Counted from the first letter of the stretch, positions 17,688-27,761 are shown. The stretch: DNA of 64,000 nucleotides from Fulvimarina sp039652615 (GCF_039652615.1 NZ_JBDJAC010000002.1:248001-312000); one strand, 5' to 3'. Numbers and translations: made by a program. The notes: generated by a model from the letters alone, not told the origin.

Positions 17688-18466
17688 TTCGACGCGCGGA
17701 TCGAGAACGTCATGTCAATCGAGGTTGAGCGGCTGATTTCGCCGGCCTCGATCGGCACGCCGCCAACGTCGCTCTCGGCAGCCATCCGCATCCGTATCAT
17801 GGGCGGCTGAGGTCCACGGTCCGCCGACGGCTCGGAGATCGAAACGATCCGGTCGATCGAGACGCCGGCGGTTTTGGCGTAAAGTTCCGCCTTCGCCCGT
17901 CCGTCCTCGATCGCGCCGCGCCGCGCCTCGTTGAGAAGCGCCTCGTCGTCCGAGATGGCGAAACTGACATCGCCCCCCTGATTGACGCCAAGCTCGATCG
18001 CGCGGTCGAGATAGTCGCCGACCTTGGCGATATCGCGCACGGTGACGGAAAGCGTGTTGCGCGCCTCGTATCCGACGATCTCGTTCTGCTGCCGCCCACC
18101 CGGCTGGGTTTGGTCGGAGGAGCCATATTGCGGGTAGATCTGAAGGGTCGCGGTCTGGAGATCGCGATCCTCGGCGCCGAGATCGCGCATGCCGGCGATG
18201 ACCTCGCGCATGGCAGCGCTCGTTGCGTCGACCGCCGCTTTCGCATTCTCGCCCTGCCGCAGAACGGTAAAGCTGAGTCGGGCTTCGTCGGGCTTCGCGC
18301 TCGCCTCACCAAAGCCCGTGACCGAAATGGTGCCGCGCATGGCGCTTTCGGCATTGGCTGTCTGGGCGGCCGCCGGCTGAACGCCCGCAAGCACCGGCAT
18401 CGACAGAATGGCCGCCGCCGCCAGAAGGCCAAGTGCGCTCGGTTTGATCGCCTTCGAACTCGTCAT
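17684..18466 (-). CDS. SIMPL (DUF541) domain periplasmic protein
   Basis: A 260-residue protein with a signal peptide (hydrophobic run to about residue 35, ending QPAAAQ). The mature domain begins RGTISVTGFGEASAKPDEARLSFTV, the hallmark of SIMPL/YggE-type proteins, and contains the family pattern AMREVIAGMRDLGAEDRDLQTATLQIYPQY. The start at 18466 (MTSSKAIK) is supported by AGGAAAG just upstream; the frame opens earlier at 18532. YggE-type proteins are linked to oxidative and envelope stress, but no enzyme activity is established. It is divergent from the SixA-like gene. Confidence 0.9.
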   Translation of the reverse strand: MTSSKAIKPSALGLLAAAAILSMPVLAGVQPAAAQTANAESAMRGTISVTGFGEASAKPDEARLSFTVLRQGENAKAAVDATSAAMREVIAGMRDLGAEDRDLQTATLQIYPQYGSSDQTQPGGRQQNEIVGYEARNTLSVTVRDIAKVGDYLDRAIELGVNQGGDVSFAISDDEALLNEARRGAIEDGRAKAELYAKTAGVSIDRIVSISEPSADRGPQPPMIRMRMAAESDVGGVPIEAGEISRSTSIDMTFSIRASN

Positions 18467-18657
18467 CTTTGCTTTCCTGACCTGAATATTTGTTGCGCCG
18501 ACTTTCTGCCGGCGTTGATCGTGTGCCGGCAAGCTGCTTGGAAACCAAGACGTTTTCGGGGCACCCGGGATTTTCTCCAGCCCTCAGGACGACGGGCGTG
18601 GTCATGAAGTTCTCAAGACGGATTGCCGTCGCGCGCGGTTCGGCTTATCCATCCTTT

Positions 18658-19185
18658 ATGGTATCGGCGCCGCTTCGACTGTTCGTTTTGAGACACGCTC
18701 ATTCTTCATGGGCCTTACCCGGTCAGCGGGATCATCAACGTGCCCTCGACGATCGGGGACGCGAGGATGCGAAACGGCTTGCCGAAACGATCGAAGCCGA
18801 CGGCATCGCGATCGATTGCGTGCAATGCTCGACCGCGACCAGAGCCAGGGAAACGCTGGAAATCGTCGAGCCGGCGTTCACGTCGATCGGCGAGATCGTG
18901 AAGTCGGACGACCTCTATGCTCTCGGACCTGAAGCCTACGTCGCGGCCATGTGCGCCGTCCCGGATGCGCGGAGCGTCCTGATCATCGGCCACAATCCGA
19001 TGATCGAGGATTTCTGCCTCTCCCTCGTCGCCGAGGACAGCAAGGCCTGGTTCAAGCTTCGCGAGGGACTGCCGACCTGCGGTTTCGTCGAATTTGCACC
19101 CATCAGTGCCGAGACCGGTTTCGAGGGTATGAAGAACGGCGGCAGCGTCATGGAGCGTATCCTCCTGCCGCGCGAAATAGCCTGA
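18658..19185 (+). CDS. SixA-like histidine phosphatase
   Basis: A 175-residue protein of the histidine phosphatase superfamily. The phosphohistidine-forming motif is LRHAHSSW near residue 10, with the SixA-type RALDDRGREDAKRLAE after it. The second half contains STATRARETLE and the second catalytic His in IIGHNPMIEDF. SixA dephosphorylates phosphohistidine on HPt or PTS-Ntr proteins, and this role here is inferred. The start is uncertain: the ATG at 18658 (MVSAPLRLF) fits the family, while the ATG at 18604 is also possible. Confidence 0.88.
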   Translation: MVSAPLRLFVLRHAHSSWALPGQRDHQRALDDRGREDAKRLAETIEADGIAIDCVQCSTATRARETLEIVEPAFTSIGEIVKSDDLYALGPEAYVAAMCAVPDARSVLIIGHNPMIEDFCLSLVAEDSKAWFKLREGLPTCGFVEFAPISAETGFEGMKNGGSVMERILLPREIA

Positions 19186-19279
19186 CCGAGGCAAGACCTT
19201 TCGCCCGCGCGTCGCAGCCTTTGATTGCCCGACCTATATGGAGCCTCAACACAGGCTCCAGACAGCAGGCCCTCACTCC

Positions 19280-20737
19280 ATGGCATCATTCGCCGACGAG
19301 GCACGGATCGCGCTCGACAACCTCGCCGACAGAACCTCCGACCTCTTCCACCCGACCGTTCGGCTCGGCGTCACGGGGCTTTCGCGGGCCGGCAAGACCG
19401 TCTTCATCTCCTCGCTCGTCCACAATCTCCTGCACGGTGGACGGCTGCCGCTGTTCTCCGCATATGCGGAGGACCGGGTCGCGCGCACCTATCTGGAAGA
19501 GCAGCCCGACGACGCGGTGCCCCGCTTCCAGTACGAGGACCATATCGCCCGTCTCCTCGAGGATCGCGACTGGCCGAATTCGACGCGGGCGATTTCCGAA
19601 CTCCGCCTGACGGTCGAATTCGAATCCGCCTCCGGCTGGTCGCGCATGTTCTCGGGCGGCAAGCTGTCGATCGACATCGTCGACTATCCCGGCGAATGGC
19701 TGCTCGACCTGCCGCTGATCGACAAGAGCTTCGCCGATTTCTCAAGCGAATCGATCGAGCGCGCACGCCTGCCCGGCCGCCGGGAAATCGCCGGCGAATT
19801 CCTGGATATGCTCGATACCATCGATCCGAAAGCGCCGATGGACGATCCCACGGCCCAGCGGCTCAGCCGCGCATTCTCGGCCTATCTCACCCAGGCGCGC
19901 TCTGACAATACGGCGCTTTCGACCCTGCCGCCCGGCCGGTTTCTGATGCCGGGGGACCTCGACGGCTCCCCGGCCCTCACCTTCGCTCCGCTTCCCGCGA
20001 CGAAGGGCGAGGTGTTTCCGAAAGGCTCGCTCGGTGCGGTCCTCGAAAGGCGTTACGAAGCCTACAAGACGATCGTGGTCAAACCCTTCTTCCGCGATCA
20101 CTTCGCCCGGCTCGACAGGCAGATCCTTCTCGTCGACGCGCTTCAGGCGATCAATGCCGGGCCCGATGCCGTGCGCGATCTTGAGATCGCCCTGTCCGAC
20201 ATCCTGCGCTGCTTCCGGCCGGGCCGGTCGAGCTGGCTGGGCTCGCTCCTCAGCCGGCGGATCGACCGGATTCTCGTGGCGGCAACCAAGGCGGACCATC
20301 TCCACCGGGAAAGCCACAAGCGGCTGGAAGCGATCGTGCGCCGGCTGGTCGAGGGTGCCGTCAAGCGTGCCGACTTCTCCGGCGCGGAAACCCAGGTGAT
20401 CGCGATGGCGGCGATCCGCGCAACCCGCGAAGCGCGCATCGAGGACAATGGCGACGACCTGCCGGTGATCGTCGGCGTTCCGCAGGCCGGCGAGACCATC
20501 GGCGACGAAACCTTCGACGGCAGGACCGAAACCGCTGTCTTTCCCGGTGACCTACCGAAGGACCCGACATCGCTCTTCATGGATTCCGACGGCCATGCCG
20601 AGCGCGCCGATCCAATCCGCTTCGTGCGCTTCCGGCCGCCCAAGCTCGAACGCTCGGAAGAAGGCCTGACGCTTTCCCTTCCGCATATCCGGCTCGACCG
20701 GGCGCTCGAATTCCTTCTCGGAGATCGTCTTCGATGA
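19280..20737 (+). CDS. ycjX: YcjX-like P-loop NTPase (DUF463)
   Basis: A 485-residue GTPase/ATPase of the YcjX family. Walker A GLSRAGKTVF is at about 33-42. Further family landmarks are the early TSDLFHPTVRLGVTG, VDYPGEWLLDLPL (Walker B-like) and FLMPGDLDGSPAL. The start at 19280 (MASFADEAR) is preferred over the upstream 19238 ATG because it matches the family N-terminus. The gene overlaps the next one by the 4 bp ATGA, so translation is coupled. In enterobacteria ycjX-ycjF lie beside psp stress genes; here a SixA-like gene precedes it by about 95 bp. It is probably involved in envelope-stress functions (inference). Confidence 0.92.
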   Translation: MASFADEARIALDNLADRTSDLFHPTVRLGVTGLSRAGKTVFISSLVHNLLHGGRLPLFSAYAEDRVARTYLEEQPDDAVPRFQYEDHIARLLEDRDWPNSTRAISELRLTVEFESASGWSRMFSGGKLSIDIVDYPGEWLLDLPLIDKSFADFSSESIERARLPGRREIAGEFLDMLDTIDPKAPMDDPTAQRLSRAFSAYLTQARSDNTALSTLPPGRFLMPGDLDGSPALTFAPLPATKGEVFPKGSLGAVLERRYEAYKTIVVKPFFRDHFARLDRQILLVDALQAINAGPDAVRDLEIALSDILRCFRPGRSSWLGSLLSRRIDRILVAATKADHLHRESHKRLEAIVRRLVEGAVKRADFSGAETQVIAMAAIRATREARIEDNGDDLPVIVGVPQAGETIGDETFDGRTETAVFPGDLPKDPTSLFMDSDGHAERADPIRFVRFRPPKLERSEEGLTLSLPHIRLDRALEFLLGDRLR

Positions 20738-21819
20738 GCCCGAACGAGCCGCCGAGCCGGCGTCCCCAGTCCTTCAGACTTCCGGACGACAGTCGCGAGC
20801 AGCGGACGCGCACGCGTGACGAAGAGCGCCCCGGACGTGCGCCCCGTGCGATCAACCAGATCGAGATGCTGGAATACGAGCCAGACGAGGCGATCGACGA
20901 GGACCTCGCCGAGACAATGCCGCCGGTCGCGACACGGACCCGCAAGAGGTTTTCGTTCGGCAAGATCGCAGTTGGCGCCCTCGGCGCGCTGATTTCCCTC
21001 GGCATCGGTCTGTGGATCGATTCTCTCGTCAGAGATCTTTTCGCCCGCTACGACTGGCTCGGCTGGACGGCCCTTGCCGCAGCCGGTCTTTTCGTTCTTG
21101 CCGTCATCGGCATCGTCATTCGCGAAACTCTCGGCCTGATGCGCCTTTCCGCGGTTGAGAAGGACCGCCGCGAATCCCAGGCAGCTTTCCATGCCAATTC
21201 GCGCGAAGGCGCGGAGCAAGCGGTCAGGCGGCTCTCATCGATCGTCTCCTCGCGCCCGGAGACGTTGTCGGGCCGCACGAAACTCGCCGACATGAAGGAC
21301 GAGGTGGTGGATGGCGCCGATCTTATCAGGATCGCGGAGCGCGACATTCTCGGCCCCCTGGACGCGCAGGCCGTCGCGCTCGTCCTTGCCACATCGAAGC
21401 GGACGTCGGTCGTCACCGCCGTCAGCCCAAAGGCTCTGGTCGATGTCGCCTATGTGCTGTTCGAAAGCGTCAAGCTGATCCGGCGCATGTCGGAGCTTTA
21501 CGGCGCCCGCCCCGGCGCGCTCGGTCTCATTCGCCTGACGCGCGACGTCGTCGCCCATCTGGCCGTCACCGGGTCGATCGCGATCGGCGACGATCTCGTT
21601 GGCCAGATGCTCGGCCATGGCATCGCTGCAAAGCTCTCCGCGCGGCTCGGCGAAGGCATCGTGAACGGACTTCTGACTGCGCGTATCGGCCTTGCCGCCA
21701 TGGACCTTTGCCGGCCATTTCCCTTCATGACGACGGAGCGTCCGAAGCTTCGCGATGTGCTTGGTGAGCTGACCCGATTTGCCTCCCGGCAACAGTCGAA
21801 GCGAAACAGAGAGGGTTGA
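20734..21819 (+). CDS. ycjF: YcjF-like membrane protein (TIGR01620/DUF697)
   Basis: A 361-residue inner-membrane partner of YcjX. An acidic, Arg-rich cytoplasmic N-terminus (about 1-68) is followed by two adjacent transmembrane helices at about 74-96 and 104-128. The DUF697-like C-terminal domain has SPKALVDVAYVLFESVKLIRRMSELYGARPG. The start ATG overlaps the ycjX stop (ATGA). Gene pairing in this order is typical across proteobacteria. A TTAACCAT half-site, of the sort used by CtrA, occurs about 35 bp after its stop, upstream of the next gene. Confidence 0.9.
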   Translation: MSPNEPPSRRPQSFRLPDDSREQRTRTRDEERPGRAPRAINQIEMLEYEPDEAIDEDLAETMPPVATRTRKRFSFGKIAVGALGALISLGIGLWIDSLVRDLFARYDWLGWTALAAAGLFVLAVIGIVIRETLGLMRLSAVEKDRRESQAAFHANSREGAEQAVRRLSSIVSSRPETLSGRTKLADMKDEVVDGADLIRIAERDILGPLDAQAVALVLATSKRTSVVTAVSPKALVDVAYVLFESVKLIRRMSELYGARPGALGLIRLTRDVVAHLAVTGSIAIGDDLVGQMLGHGIAAKLSARLGEGIVNGLLTARIGLAAMDLCRPFPFMTTERPKLRDVLGELTRFASRQQSKRNREG

Positions 21820-21921
21820 AACACTTTTGGAATTGTCGCTCTGGCAAGGCTCGGTTAACCATTCAAGCGGATAGTTGGCGCATCATTGAGAAGCGTTACT
21901 CGCAGCCCGGAAGGTTCATCC

Positions 21922-22455
21922 ATGTCGCGCCTGAAGACCCTCGGCCTCGCCACTCTTGTCGCCTTCGGCGCGATTGCTTCGGGCCCGGCAGCCGCCAATG
22001 GCGACAAGAAGTTTTTCCGTCAGGTCGTCGGCAAATGGACGGGCCCCGGCGAGATCGTCGCCGGCAAGTACAAGGGCACGAAGTTCAACTGCACCTTCGA
22101 CGGGCTTGAGCATAGCCAGCGCGTCGGCATGGTCCTCGACGGCTCCTGCCGCGTCGGGCTCTTCGCCCAGCCCATGCGGGCCGAAGTCGTTCAGGCAGGT
22201 CGCGGCTATCGCGGCGCGTTCCAGGACGGCGCCAAGGGCAAGGGCCTCGACATCGTTTCCGGCGAGGTTCAGGGCAACAAGATGGTGGTTGGTCTCGACC
22301 GCGCGCAGCTGAAGGGCGCCATGGTCGCCCGTCTTGCAAGCGAGGACCAGATGGCGATCACCGTCTCGGTGCGCGTCGCCAACCAGCTCGTTCCGGTCAT
22401 TGGCATGAACCTGAAGCGCTCGGGCGGCGTCCGCCAGTCGCAGCTCGAACGGTAG
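21922..22455 (+). CDS. Exported conserved hypothetical protein
   Basis: A 177-residue protein with a clear signal peptide (MSRLKTLGLATLVAFGAIASGPAAANG). The mature part contains VVGKWTGPGEIVAGKYKGTKFNCTF and CRVGLFAQPM, looking like a lipocalin-like or beta-barrel periplasmic fold with two cysteines that could pair. I cannot name the family, but the overall pattern is seen in rhizobial periplasmic proteins. The ATG at 21922 is preferred to 21886 because it opens the signal peptide. It is convergent with mutS. Confidence 0.75.
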   Translation: MSRLKTLGLATLVAFGAIASGPAAANGDKKFFRQVVGKWTGPGEIVAGKYKGTKFNCTFDGLEHSQRVGMVLDGSCRVGLFAQPMRAEVVQAGRGYRGAFQDGAKGKGLDIVSGEVQGNKMVVGLDRAQLKGAMVARLASEDQMAITVSVRVANQLVPVIGMNLKRSGGVRQSQLER

Positions 22456-22559
22456 GGTTCGATCGGCCGAATTCATAGGGCGTCCGCCTGTTTCAGGAGG
22501 CTCCCGATGGAGGCTCAAGGCGCAGGACGCCGTCCTTGAAATCCGTCGTCGAGAGACGA

Positions 22560-25253
22560 TCAGTCCCTGGATGCGATCGATTTCAGACGATAAAGGGCCT
22601 CCAGCGCCTCGCGTGGAGACAGGACATCGGGATCGATCTCCTTGAGGGCCTCGGCGACCGGGTCGGCCTCGGCGGCTGACGCCTCCTCTTCCGCCGCGCG
22701 CTTCACGGCAGCCGAGAAAAGCGGCAGATCGTCGAGGAACGTCCCCCGCTTTTCTCCCTGATCCGTGCGTTCGAGTTCCGCCAGCACCGCCTTTGCGCGC
22801 GAGACCACCGATTTCGGCAGGCCTGCGAGCTTCGCCACCTGAATGCCGTAGGAGCGATCGGCAGCGCCGGGCCCGACCTCGTGCAGAAACACGACGTCGC
22901 CCTTCCACTCCTTCACCCGCATCGTCACGTTCGAGAGCCGCACGAGCCGTTCCGAAAGCGCCGTCATCTCGTGAAAATGGGTGGCAAAGAGCGATCGGCA
23001 GCAATTGACCTCATGCAGATGCTCGACGGCCGCAAAAGCGATCGAGAGACCGTCATAGGTCGCGGTGCCTCGCCCGATCTCGTCAAGGATGACGAGCGCC
23101 CGCTCCCCGGACTGATTGAGGATCGCCGCCGTCTCGACCATCTCCACCATGAAAGTGGAGCGACCTTCCGCAAGTTCGTCCGATGCACCGACCCGCGAAA
23201 ACAGCCGGTCGACGATACCGATATGGGCAGCCCGCGCCGGCACATAGGAGCCGATCTGTGCGAGGATCGCGATCAGCGCATTCTGGCGCAGGAAGGTGGA
23301 CTTACCGCCCATATTGGGGCCGGTGACCAGCCAGATCGCGCCCGCATCGGAAGCAGAGCCCGGCGGCGAGAGATCGCAATCATTGGCGACGAAGCTTGGG
23401 CCCTGGGCTGCGGCAAGCGCGGCCTCGACCACCGGATGGCGTCCGCCGTCGATCGCGAAGGCGAGGCTGTCGTCCACTTTCGGGCGCACCCAGTCTTCCG
23501 AGACGGCGAGCTCGGCAAGGCTTGCGGCGACATCGATCGCACCGAGCGCCGCGGAGGCGCTTTGTAACCGGTCGGCTTCTCTCACAACCGCGTCCCGCAG
23601 CCGGTCGAAGGTTTCGAGTTCGATACGCAGGGCATCCGCGCCCGCATTGACGATCCGCTCCTGCAGCTCCGCGAGTTCTGTGGTCGTGAAGCGCATGGCG
23701 GAGGCCAGCGTCTGGCGATGGATGAAGTGATCGGCGGTCTCGCCGGCCATCAGCGCCTTGCCGTTCGCCTCGTTCACCTCGATGAAGAAACCGAGCACAT
23801 TGTTGTGCTTGATCTTCAGGGAGCGGATACCGGTCTCCTCAGCGAGCCGGCCCTGAAGTTCGGCAACGAAGCGCCGGGCATCTTCGCGGAGCGTGCGCGC
23901 CTCGTCGAGTTCGGGCAGCGCGCCGACGCGGACGAAGCCACCATCTCGCTTCACAAGCGGTGCCTCTTCGCCCAGAAGCTCTTCCAGCACGTCCCGCAGA
24001 TCCGATGGCAGACCTGTCAGTTCGGCGCGGGACGCTTCCAGCTCCGGCGGCAATTCGCCGTCAAGCCTATCGGCAATCGCCGCAGCGCTGCGCAAACCCG
24101 CCCTGATGCCGAGAAGATCGCGCGGGCCGCCGCGATCAAGCGCAAGCCGCGATAACGCCCGCTCCATATCAGGCAGACGCACAAGACTTGACCGGATCTC
24201 GGAGCGCAATCCGCTCGCATCGACGAAATAGCCGATCGATGCCTGACGCGTGGCAATCTCGGCCGCATCGGTCAGCGGGCTCGACAACCGGCTTGCGAGA
24301 AGCCGGCCGCCAACCCCGCTTTTCGTGCGGTCGATGACGCCGAGAAGGCTGCCCTGCCGCTTGCCCTGCACCGAGCGGGTGAGCTCCAGCGAAGCGCGGG
24401 TCGCCGGGTCGATCTCCATGACCGCACCGGCAAGGCGGCGTTGCGGCCGTCTCAGCGCCGGCCGGGCATCGAGTTGCGTCTTGCCGAGATAGGCGATGAG
24501 CCCGGAGGCGGCCGAAAGCTCGGCTCGCGAGAACTCGCCGAACCCGTCGAGCGTCGTCACGCCGAAAAAACTTGCGATCCGGTTGGGCGCGGTCGCCGCA
24601 TCGAAGAAGGATTTCGGCTCGGGCCGCGCCCGCTTGCCGAAGCGGCGAAAGAGGCCGGCCAGCCGCTCGTCGGCGTAAAGGTCGTCGTGGGTCACCAGTT
24701 CGGAAGGTTCGATGGCCGCGATATCGGCCTCCAGACGATCCGCATCGGTTTCGCCGAGCCAGAACGCGCCGGTGGAAAGATCGGTCCAGGCCAGCGCATA
24801 GTCGCCGCCTTTCGCCTTTCCGCCGAGCCGGGCGACGGTCATCAGATGATTGCCCTGCCCCGGCTCCAGGAGCGTTTCCTCGGTGATCGTGCCCGGCGTG
24901 ACGAGCCGGACGACATCGCGCCGGACGACGGATTTCGAGCCACGCTTTTTTGCCTCGGCCGGGTCCTCCAGCTGCTCGCAGATCGCGACGCGATGGCCGA
25001 GTGAGATGAGCTTCTGCAGGTAATCGTCGGCGGCATGGATCGGGACGCCGCACATCGGGATGTCTTCGCCGAGATGCTTGCCGCGCTTCGTCAGCGTGAT
25101 GCCGAGCGCGCGGGAGGCCTCTTCCGCATCATCGAAGAACAGCTCGTAGAAATCGCCCATCCGGTAGAACAGTAGGCAATCGGGATTGGCCGCCTTGATC
25201 TCGATGAATTGCGCCATCATCGGCGTCGGGGCGGTCTCGGGCGCGGCTGACAT
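22560..25253 (-). CDS. mutS: DNA mismatch repair protein MutS
   Basis: A mismatch-recognition ATPase of 897 residues. The N-terminal mismatch-binding motif FYRMGDFYELFFDDA contains the Phe-Tyr-Glu that intercalates at the mismatch. The ATPase domain has Walker A TGPNMGGKST, Walker B ILDEIGRGTATYDG and SLFATHFHEM. The C-terminal tail ends DVLSPREALEALYRLKSI. Length is typical of alphaproteobacterial MutS. It stands alone, convergent with the exported hypothetical gene and divergent from a DUF1236 gene; mutL is not in the window. Confidence 0.98.
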   Translation of the reverse strand: MSAAPETAPTPMMAQFIEIKAANPDCLLFYRMGDFYELFFDDAEEASRALGITLTKRGKHLGEDIPMCGVPIHAADDYLQKLISLGHRVAICEQLEDPAEAKKRGSKSVVRRDVVRLVTPGTITEETLLEPGQGNHLMTVARLGGKAKGGDYALAWTDLSTGAFWLGETDADRLEADIAAIEPSELVTHDDLYADERLAGLFRRFGKRARPEPKSFFDAATAPNRIASFFGVTTLDGFGEFSRAELSAASGLIAYLGKTQLDARPALRRPQRRLAGAVMEIDPATRASLELTRSVQGKRQGSLLGVIDRTKSGVGGRLLASRLSSPLTDAAEIATRQASIGYFVDASGLRSEIRSSLVRLPDMERALSRLALDRGGPRDLLGIRAGLRSAAAIADRLDGELPPELEASRAELTGLPSDLRDVLEELLGEEAPLVKRDGGFVRVGALPELDEARTLREDARRFVAELQGRLAEETGIRSLKIKHNNVLGFFIEVNEANGKALMAGETADHFIHRQTLASAMRFTTTELAELQERIVNAGADALRIELETFDRLRDAVVREADRLQSASAALGAIDVAASLAELAVSEDWVRPKVDDSLAFAIDGGRHPVVEAALAAAQGPSFVANDCDLSPPGSASDAGAIWLVTGPNMGGKSTFLRQNALIAILAQIGSYVPARAAHIGIVDRLFSRVGASDELAEGRSTFMVEMVETAAILNQSGERALVILDEIGRGTATYDGLSIAFAAVEHLHEVNCCRSLFATHFHEMTALSERLVRLSNVTMRVKEWKGDVVFLHEVGPGAADRSYGIQVAKLAGLPKSVVSRAKAVLAELERTDQGEKRGTFLDDLPLFSAAVKRAAEEEASAAEADPVAEALKEIDPDVLSPREALEALYRLKSIASRD

Positions 25254-25540
25254 GTTCGCTCGATCGGACGGCTGTTGCGGGGCGGCAGGAACGGCTCATG
25301 CCTTGGGTGGGGTTCTAAAGACGCGCCGCGCGGCGCGAAAGAGCATCCGAACGTCTATCAACGGTTTTGCGCAGGTCAGCCGTCTCCAGGTCCGCAGGAT
25401 CGACTGCGGCTTGTTTGCAACAGTCCCGAACCAACGCACCGAGGATGGCCAAAGACGCAACGAATTCGCACGATAAAGCCTTCGTCATACACATATCATA
25501 GCGAGAGTTTGTCTCGTTCAAACGCATGCAGGAGTCAGGA

Positions 25541-25819
25541 ATGTCACGGTTCGGTATCGCATTGGCGGCCGCCCTCGCCGCAAGCATCGGCTTCATGACC
25601 ACGAGTGCATTCGCTCAGGACAACGTGGTCCAGTATGCGGCCAGCAATCCGGTGGAAAACGCCTCGTTGCAAAATCCGCCGTCGCTGGGGGCCTCGGTTC
25701 CCTCTTCGGTGAACCTGCAAAGCATCAAGGGTCATGCCAATTTCGGCTACTTCTATTATAATGGCCAGCCGGTTATCGTGGACCTCAGGACACGCGCTAT
25801 CGTGCGCATCGGCGCCTGA
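25541..25819 (+). CDS. Small exported DUF1236-type protein
   Basis: A 92-residue protein with a signal peptide (MSRFGIALAAALAASIGFMTTSAFAQ). A short mature domain ends GYFYYNGQPVIVDLRTRAIVRIGA, the pattern seen at the end of DUF1236 proteins. The ATG at 25541 is supported by AGGAG 6 nt upstream; an in-frame ATG at 25526 lies before that site and is less likely. Its role is unknown; relatives are small periplasmic proteins of Rhizobiales. A likely terminator follows. Confidence 0.8.
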   Translation: MSRFGIALAAALAASIGFMTTSAFAQDNVVQYAASNPVENASLQNPPSLGASVPSSVNLQSIKGHANFGYFYYNGQPVIVDLRTRAIVRIGA

Positions 25820-25841
25820 CCACGAAGCTGCCATGTCGAAA

Positions 25842-25870
25842 GCGCCGGACGGAAGCGCCCGGCGTCTTTT
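25842..25870 (+). terminator. Rho-independent terminator after the DUF1236 gene
   Basis: A GCGCCGG/CCGGCGT stem (25842-25848 and 25859-25865, one G-T pair) is followed by CTTTT. It sits between two convergent genes. Confidence 0.55.
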
Positions 25871-26390
25871 ATAAGTCCAGCACCAGAATGCGGGACGGAT
25901 CTGCGGGACGCGGCAGGGTGATCCGGCCCGGCTCGATCGCGCGATATCCGAGCAGCGCGTAATAGGGCGGATCTCCAACAAGATAGATCGCCCGATATCC
26001 TTCGTCTCCAGCCTTCCTTGCAGCATGGCGCATGAGCGTCTTTCCGATGCCACGCCCTTTCAGATGCGGCCGCACGGCGAGCGGACCCAGCATCAGGGCC
26101 CGCTCAGGCGCATTGGCAAAACCGGTCATCCGCACCGACCCGGCGATCGCGTCCCCGTCGCTCGCCACGAAACACAAGGATGGAACGATCGGGTAGAGTT
26201 CGCGCACGCGCTCGGCGGCCCGCACGTAGCGTCCCGGGCCGAATGCCTCTTCGGCGATCGCCTCGATGGTCTCACCATCGGCCGGCGTTTCAAGCCGGTA
26301 TCGTATCCTGGACGGATCAAACGCCGGCATCGGACCGGTCATGGCATATGTGGAGGCCGCATCAGCGGCTGTGTCGGCATGGAAAGACAT
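25869..26390 (-). CDS. GNAT-family N-acetyltransferase
   Basis: A 173-residue acetyltransferase. The acetyl-CoA site is LGPLAVRPHLKGRGIGKTLMRHAARKA, followed by AIYLVGDPPYYALLGY, a pattern of the YhbS-like GNAT subgroup. The substrate is unknown. The start is uncertain: the frame is open to 26462, I chose the ATG at 26390 (MSFHADTAA), and the ATG at 26342 is also possible; none has a strong ribosome binding site. It is convergent with the DUF1236 gene. Confidence 0.82.
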   Translation of the reverse strand: MSFHADTAADAASTYAMTGPMPAFDPSRIRYRLETPADGETIEAIAEEAFGPGRYVRAAERVRELYPIVPSLCFVASDGDAIAGSVRMTGFANAPERALMLGPLAVRPHLKGRGIGKTLMRHAARKAGDEGYRAIYLVGDPPYYALLGYRAIEPGRITLPRPADPSRILVLDL

Positions 26391-26759
26391 GGATCGGACC
26401 GTTCGACTCGGACGTCGCGGCATCAGCCGCGTTGAGCGCTCTGCCTCGGGGATCGAGAGCATAACGCGTGGCGTATTGCGCTAGGGGCGCAAAAGTCCGC
26501 TTCGTCGCTGCCGTCTGTCGGTCATGGCCAGTTCCGTTCTTCTCGATCGCGCGTCGCCGAAATCCACGGGTTCCACAATACAGAACCATTTAGCAGCGCT
26601 CGATGGGGCCGTCCATCACCCCTGATCGATTTGCATAACGCTGCGTTCACAGGGGGCATTTGCGACCTGGCCTTTGGAACACGGGAGAGTTCGCTAAGGT
26701 TCTCTTCTTCAAAGCGGGCTCAATCGAGGCCGGAAACGCAAGAAGCAAAGGAGATGGCG

Positions 26760-27761
26760 ATGGGCCTCCTCGTCGACGGCCAGTGGCAGGACAAGTGGTA
26801 TGATACGGACTCGACGGGCGGAAAGTTCGAGCGACCGAAGACCGTTTTTCGCGACTGGGTCACACATGATGGATCACCGGGTCCGGACGGCCAGAACGCG
26901 CAGGAGGCGGAAGCAGACCGTTACCATCTCTATGTCTCGCTCGCCTGCCCATGGGCGCACCGTATCCTGATCACCCGCAAGCTGAAGGGCCTCGAGGACG
27001 TGATCTCGCTATCCGTCGTCGACTATCACATGGGCGAGAACGGCTGGGAGTTCTCGGAACGTGAGGGCGCGATACCCGACAGCGTCAACGGCAAGGACAA
27101 GCTGTACGAGGTCTATCTGGAAGCCGACCCCAATTATACGGGCCGCGTCACAGTCCCGGTTCTCTGGGACAAGAAGCGCAAAACGATCGTCAACAACGAA
27201 TCCGCCGACCTGATCCGTATTCTTAACACGGGCTTTTCGGAATTCGCGGACAATACCGTCGATCTGACGCCGTCCGGTTTCCTCTCGGAAATCGACGCGA
27301 TCAACGAGATGGTCTACCACGGCGTGAACAACGGCGTTTACAAGACGGGCTTTGCGACCAAGCAGGATGCCTACGAGGAGGCTTTCGACACCCTCTTCGA
27401 TACGCTTGAGGTCTTGGAGGGCCGGCTGTCGGGCCAGCGTTATCTTGCCGGTTCGCCCTACCCCACCGAAGCCGACTGGCGGCTGTTCACCACACTGATC
27501 CGGTTCGACGCGGTCTATCATGGCCACTTCAAGTGCAATGCCAAACAGATCGCCGATTATCCGAACCTCTTCGGATACATGCTCGAACTTTACCAGTGGC
27601 CCGGCATCGCCGAGACCGTGAACTTCGAGCATATCAAGGGTCACTATTACACCAGCCACGATACCATCAATCCGACCCGGATCGTGCCGAAAGGACCGCA
27701 GCAGGACCTGACCGTTCCGCATAACCGCGACAGGCTGGTGCCGGCCGTGGCAGCCGCCTGA
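26760..27761 (+). CDS. Glutathionyl-hydroquinone reductase (Xi-class GST, YqjG-like)
   Basis: A 333-residue enzyme reducing glutathionyl-hydroquinones with glutathione in the cytoplasm. The catalytic motif SLACPWAHR places the active Cys at about residue 63, as in Xi-class GSTs. The C-terminal helical domain contains EADWRLFTTLIRFDAVY and the VNFEHIKGHYYTSHDTINPTRIVPKGP ending characteristic of the family. The AAAGGAG element at about 26747-26753 overlaps the ATG at 26754, so the next ATG at 26760, 6 nt after it, is the better start (MGLLVDGQW). It is followed by a convergent Nudix gene. Confidence 0.94.
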   Translation: MGLLVDGQWQDKWYDTDSTGGKFERPKTVFRDWVTHDGSPGPDGQNAQEAEADRYHLYVSLACPWAHRILITRKLKGLEDVISLSVVDYHMGENGWEFSEREGAIPDSVNGKDKLYEVYLEADPNYTGRVTVPVLWDKKRKTIVNNESADLIRILNTGFSEFADNTVDLTPSGFLSEIDAINEMVYHGVNNGVYKTGFATKQDAYEEAFDTLFDTLEVLEGRLSGQRYLAGSPYPTEADWRLFTTLIRFDAVYHGHFKCNAKQIADYPNLFGYMLELYQWPGIAETVNFEHIKGHYYTSHDTINPTRIVPKGPQQDLTVPHNRDRLVPAVAAA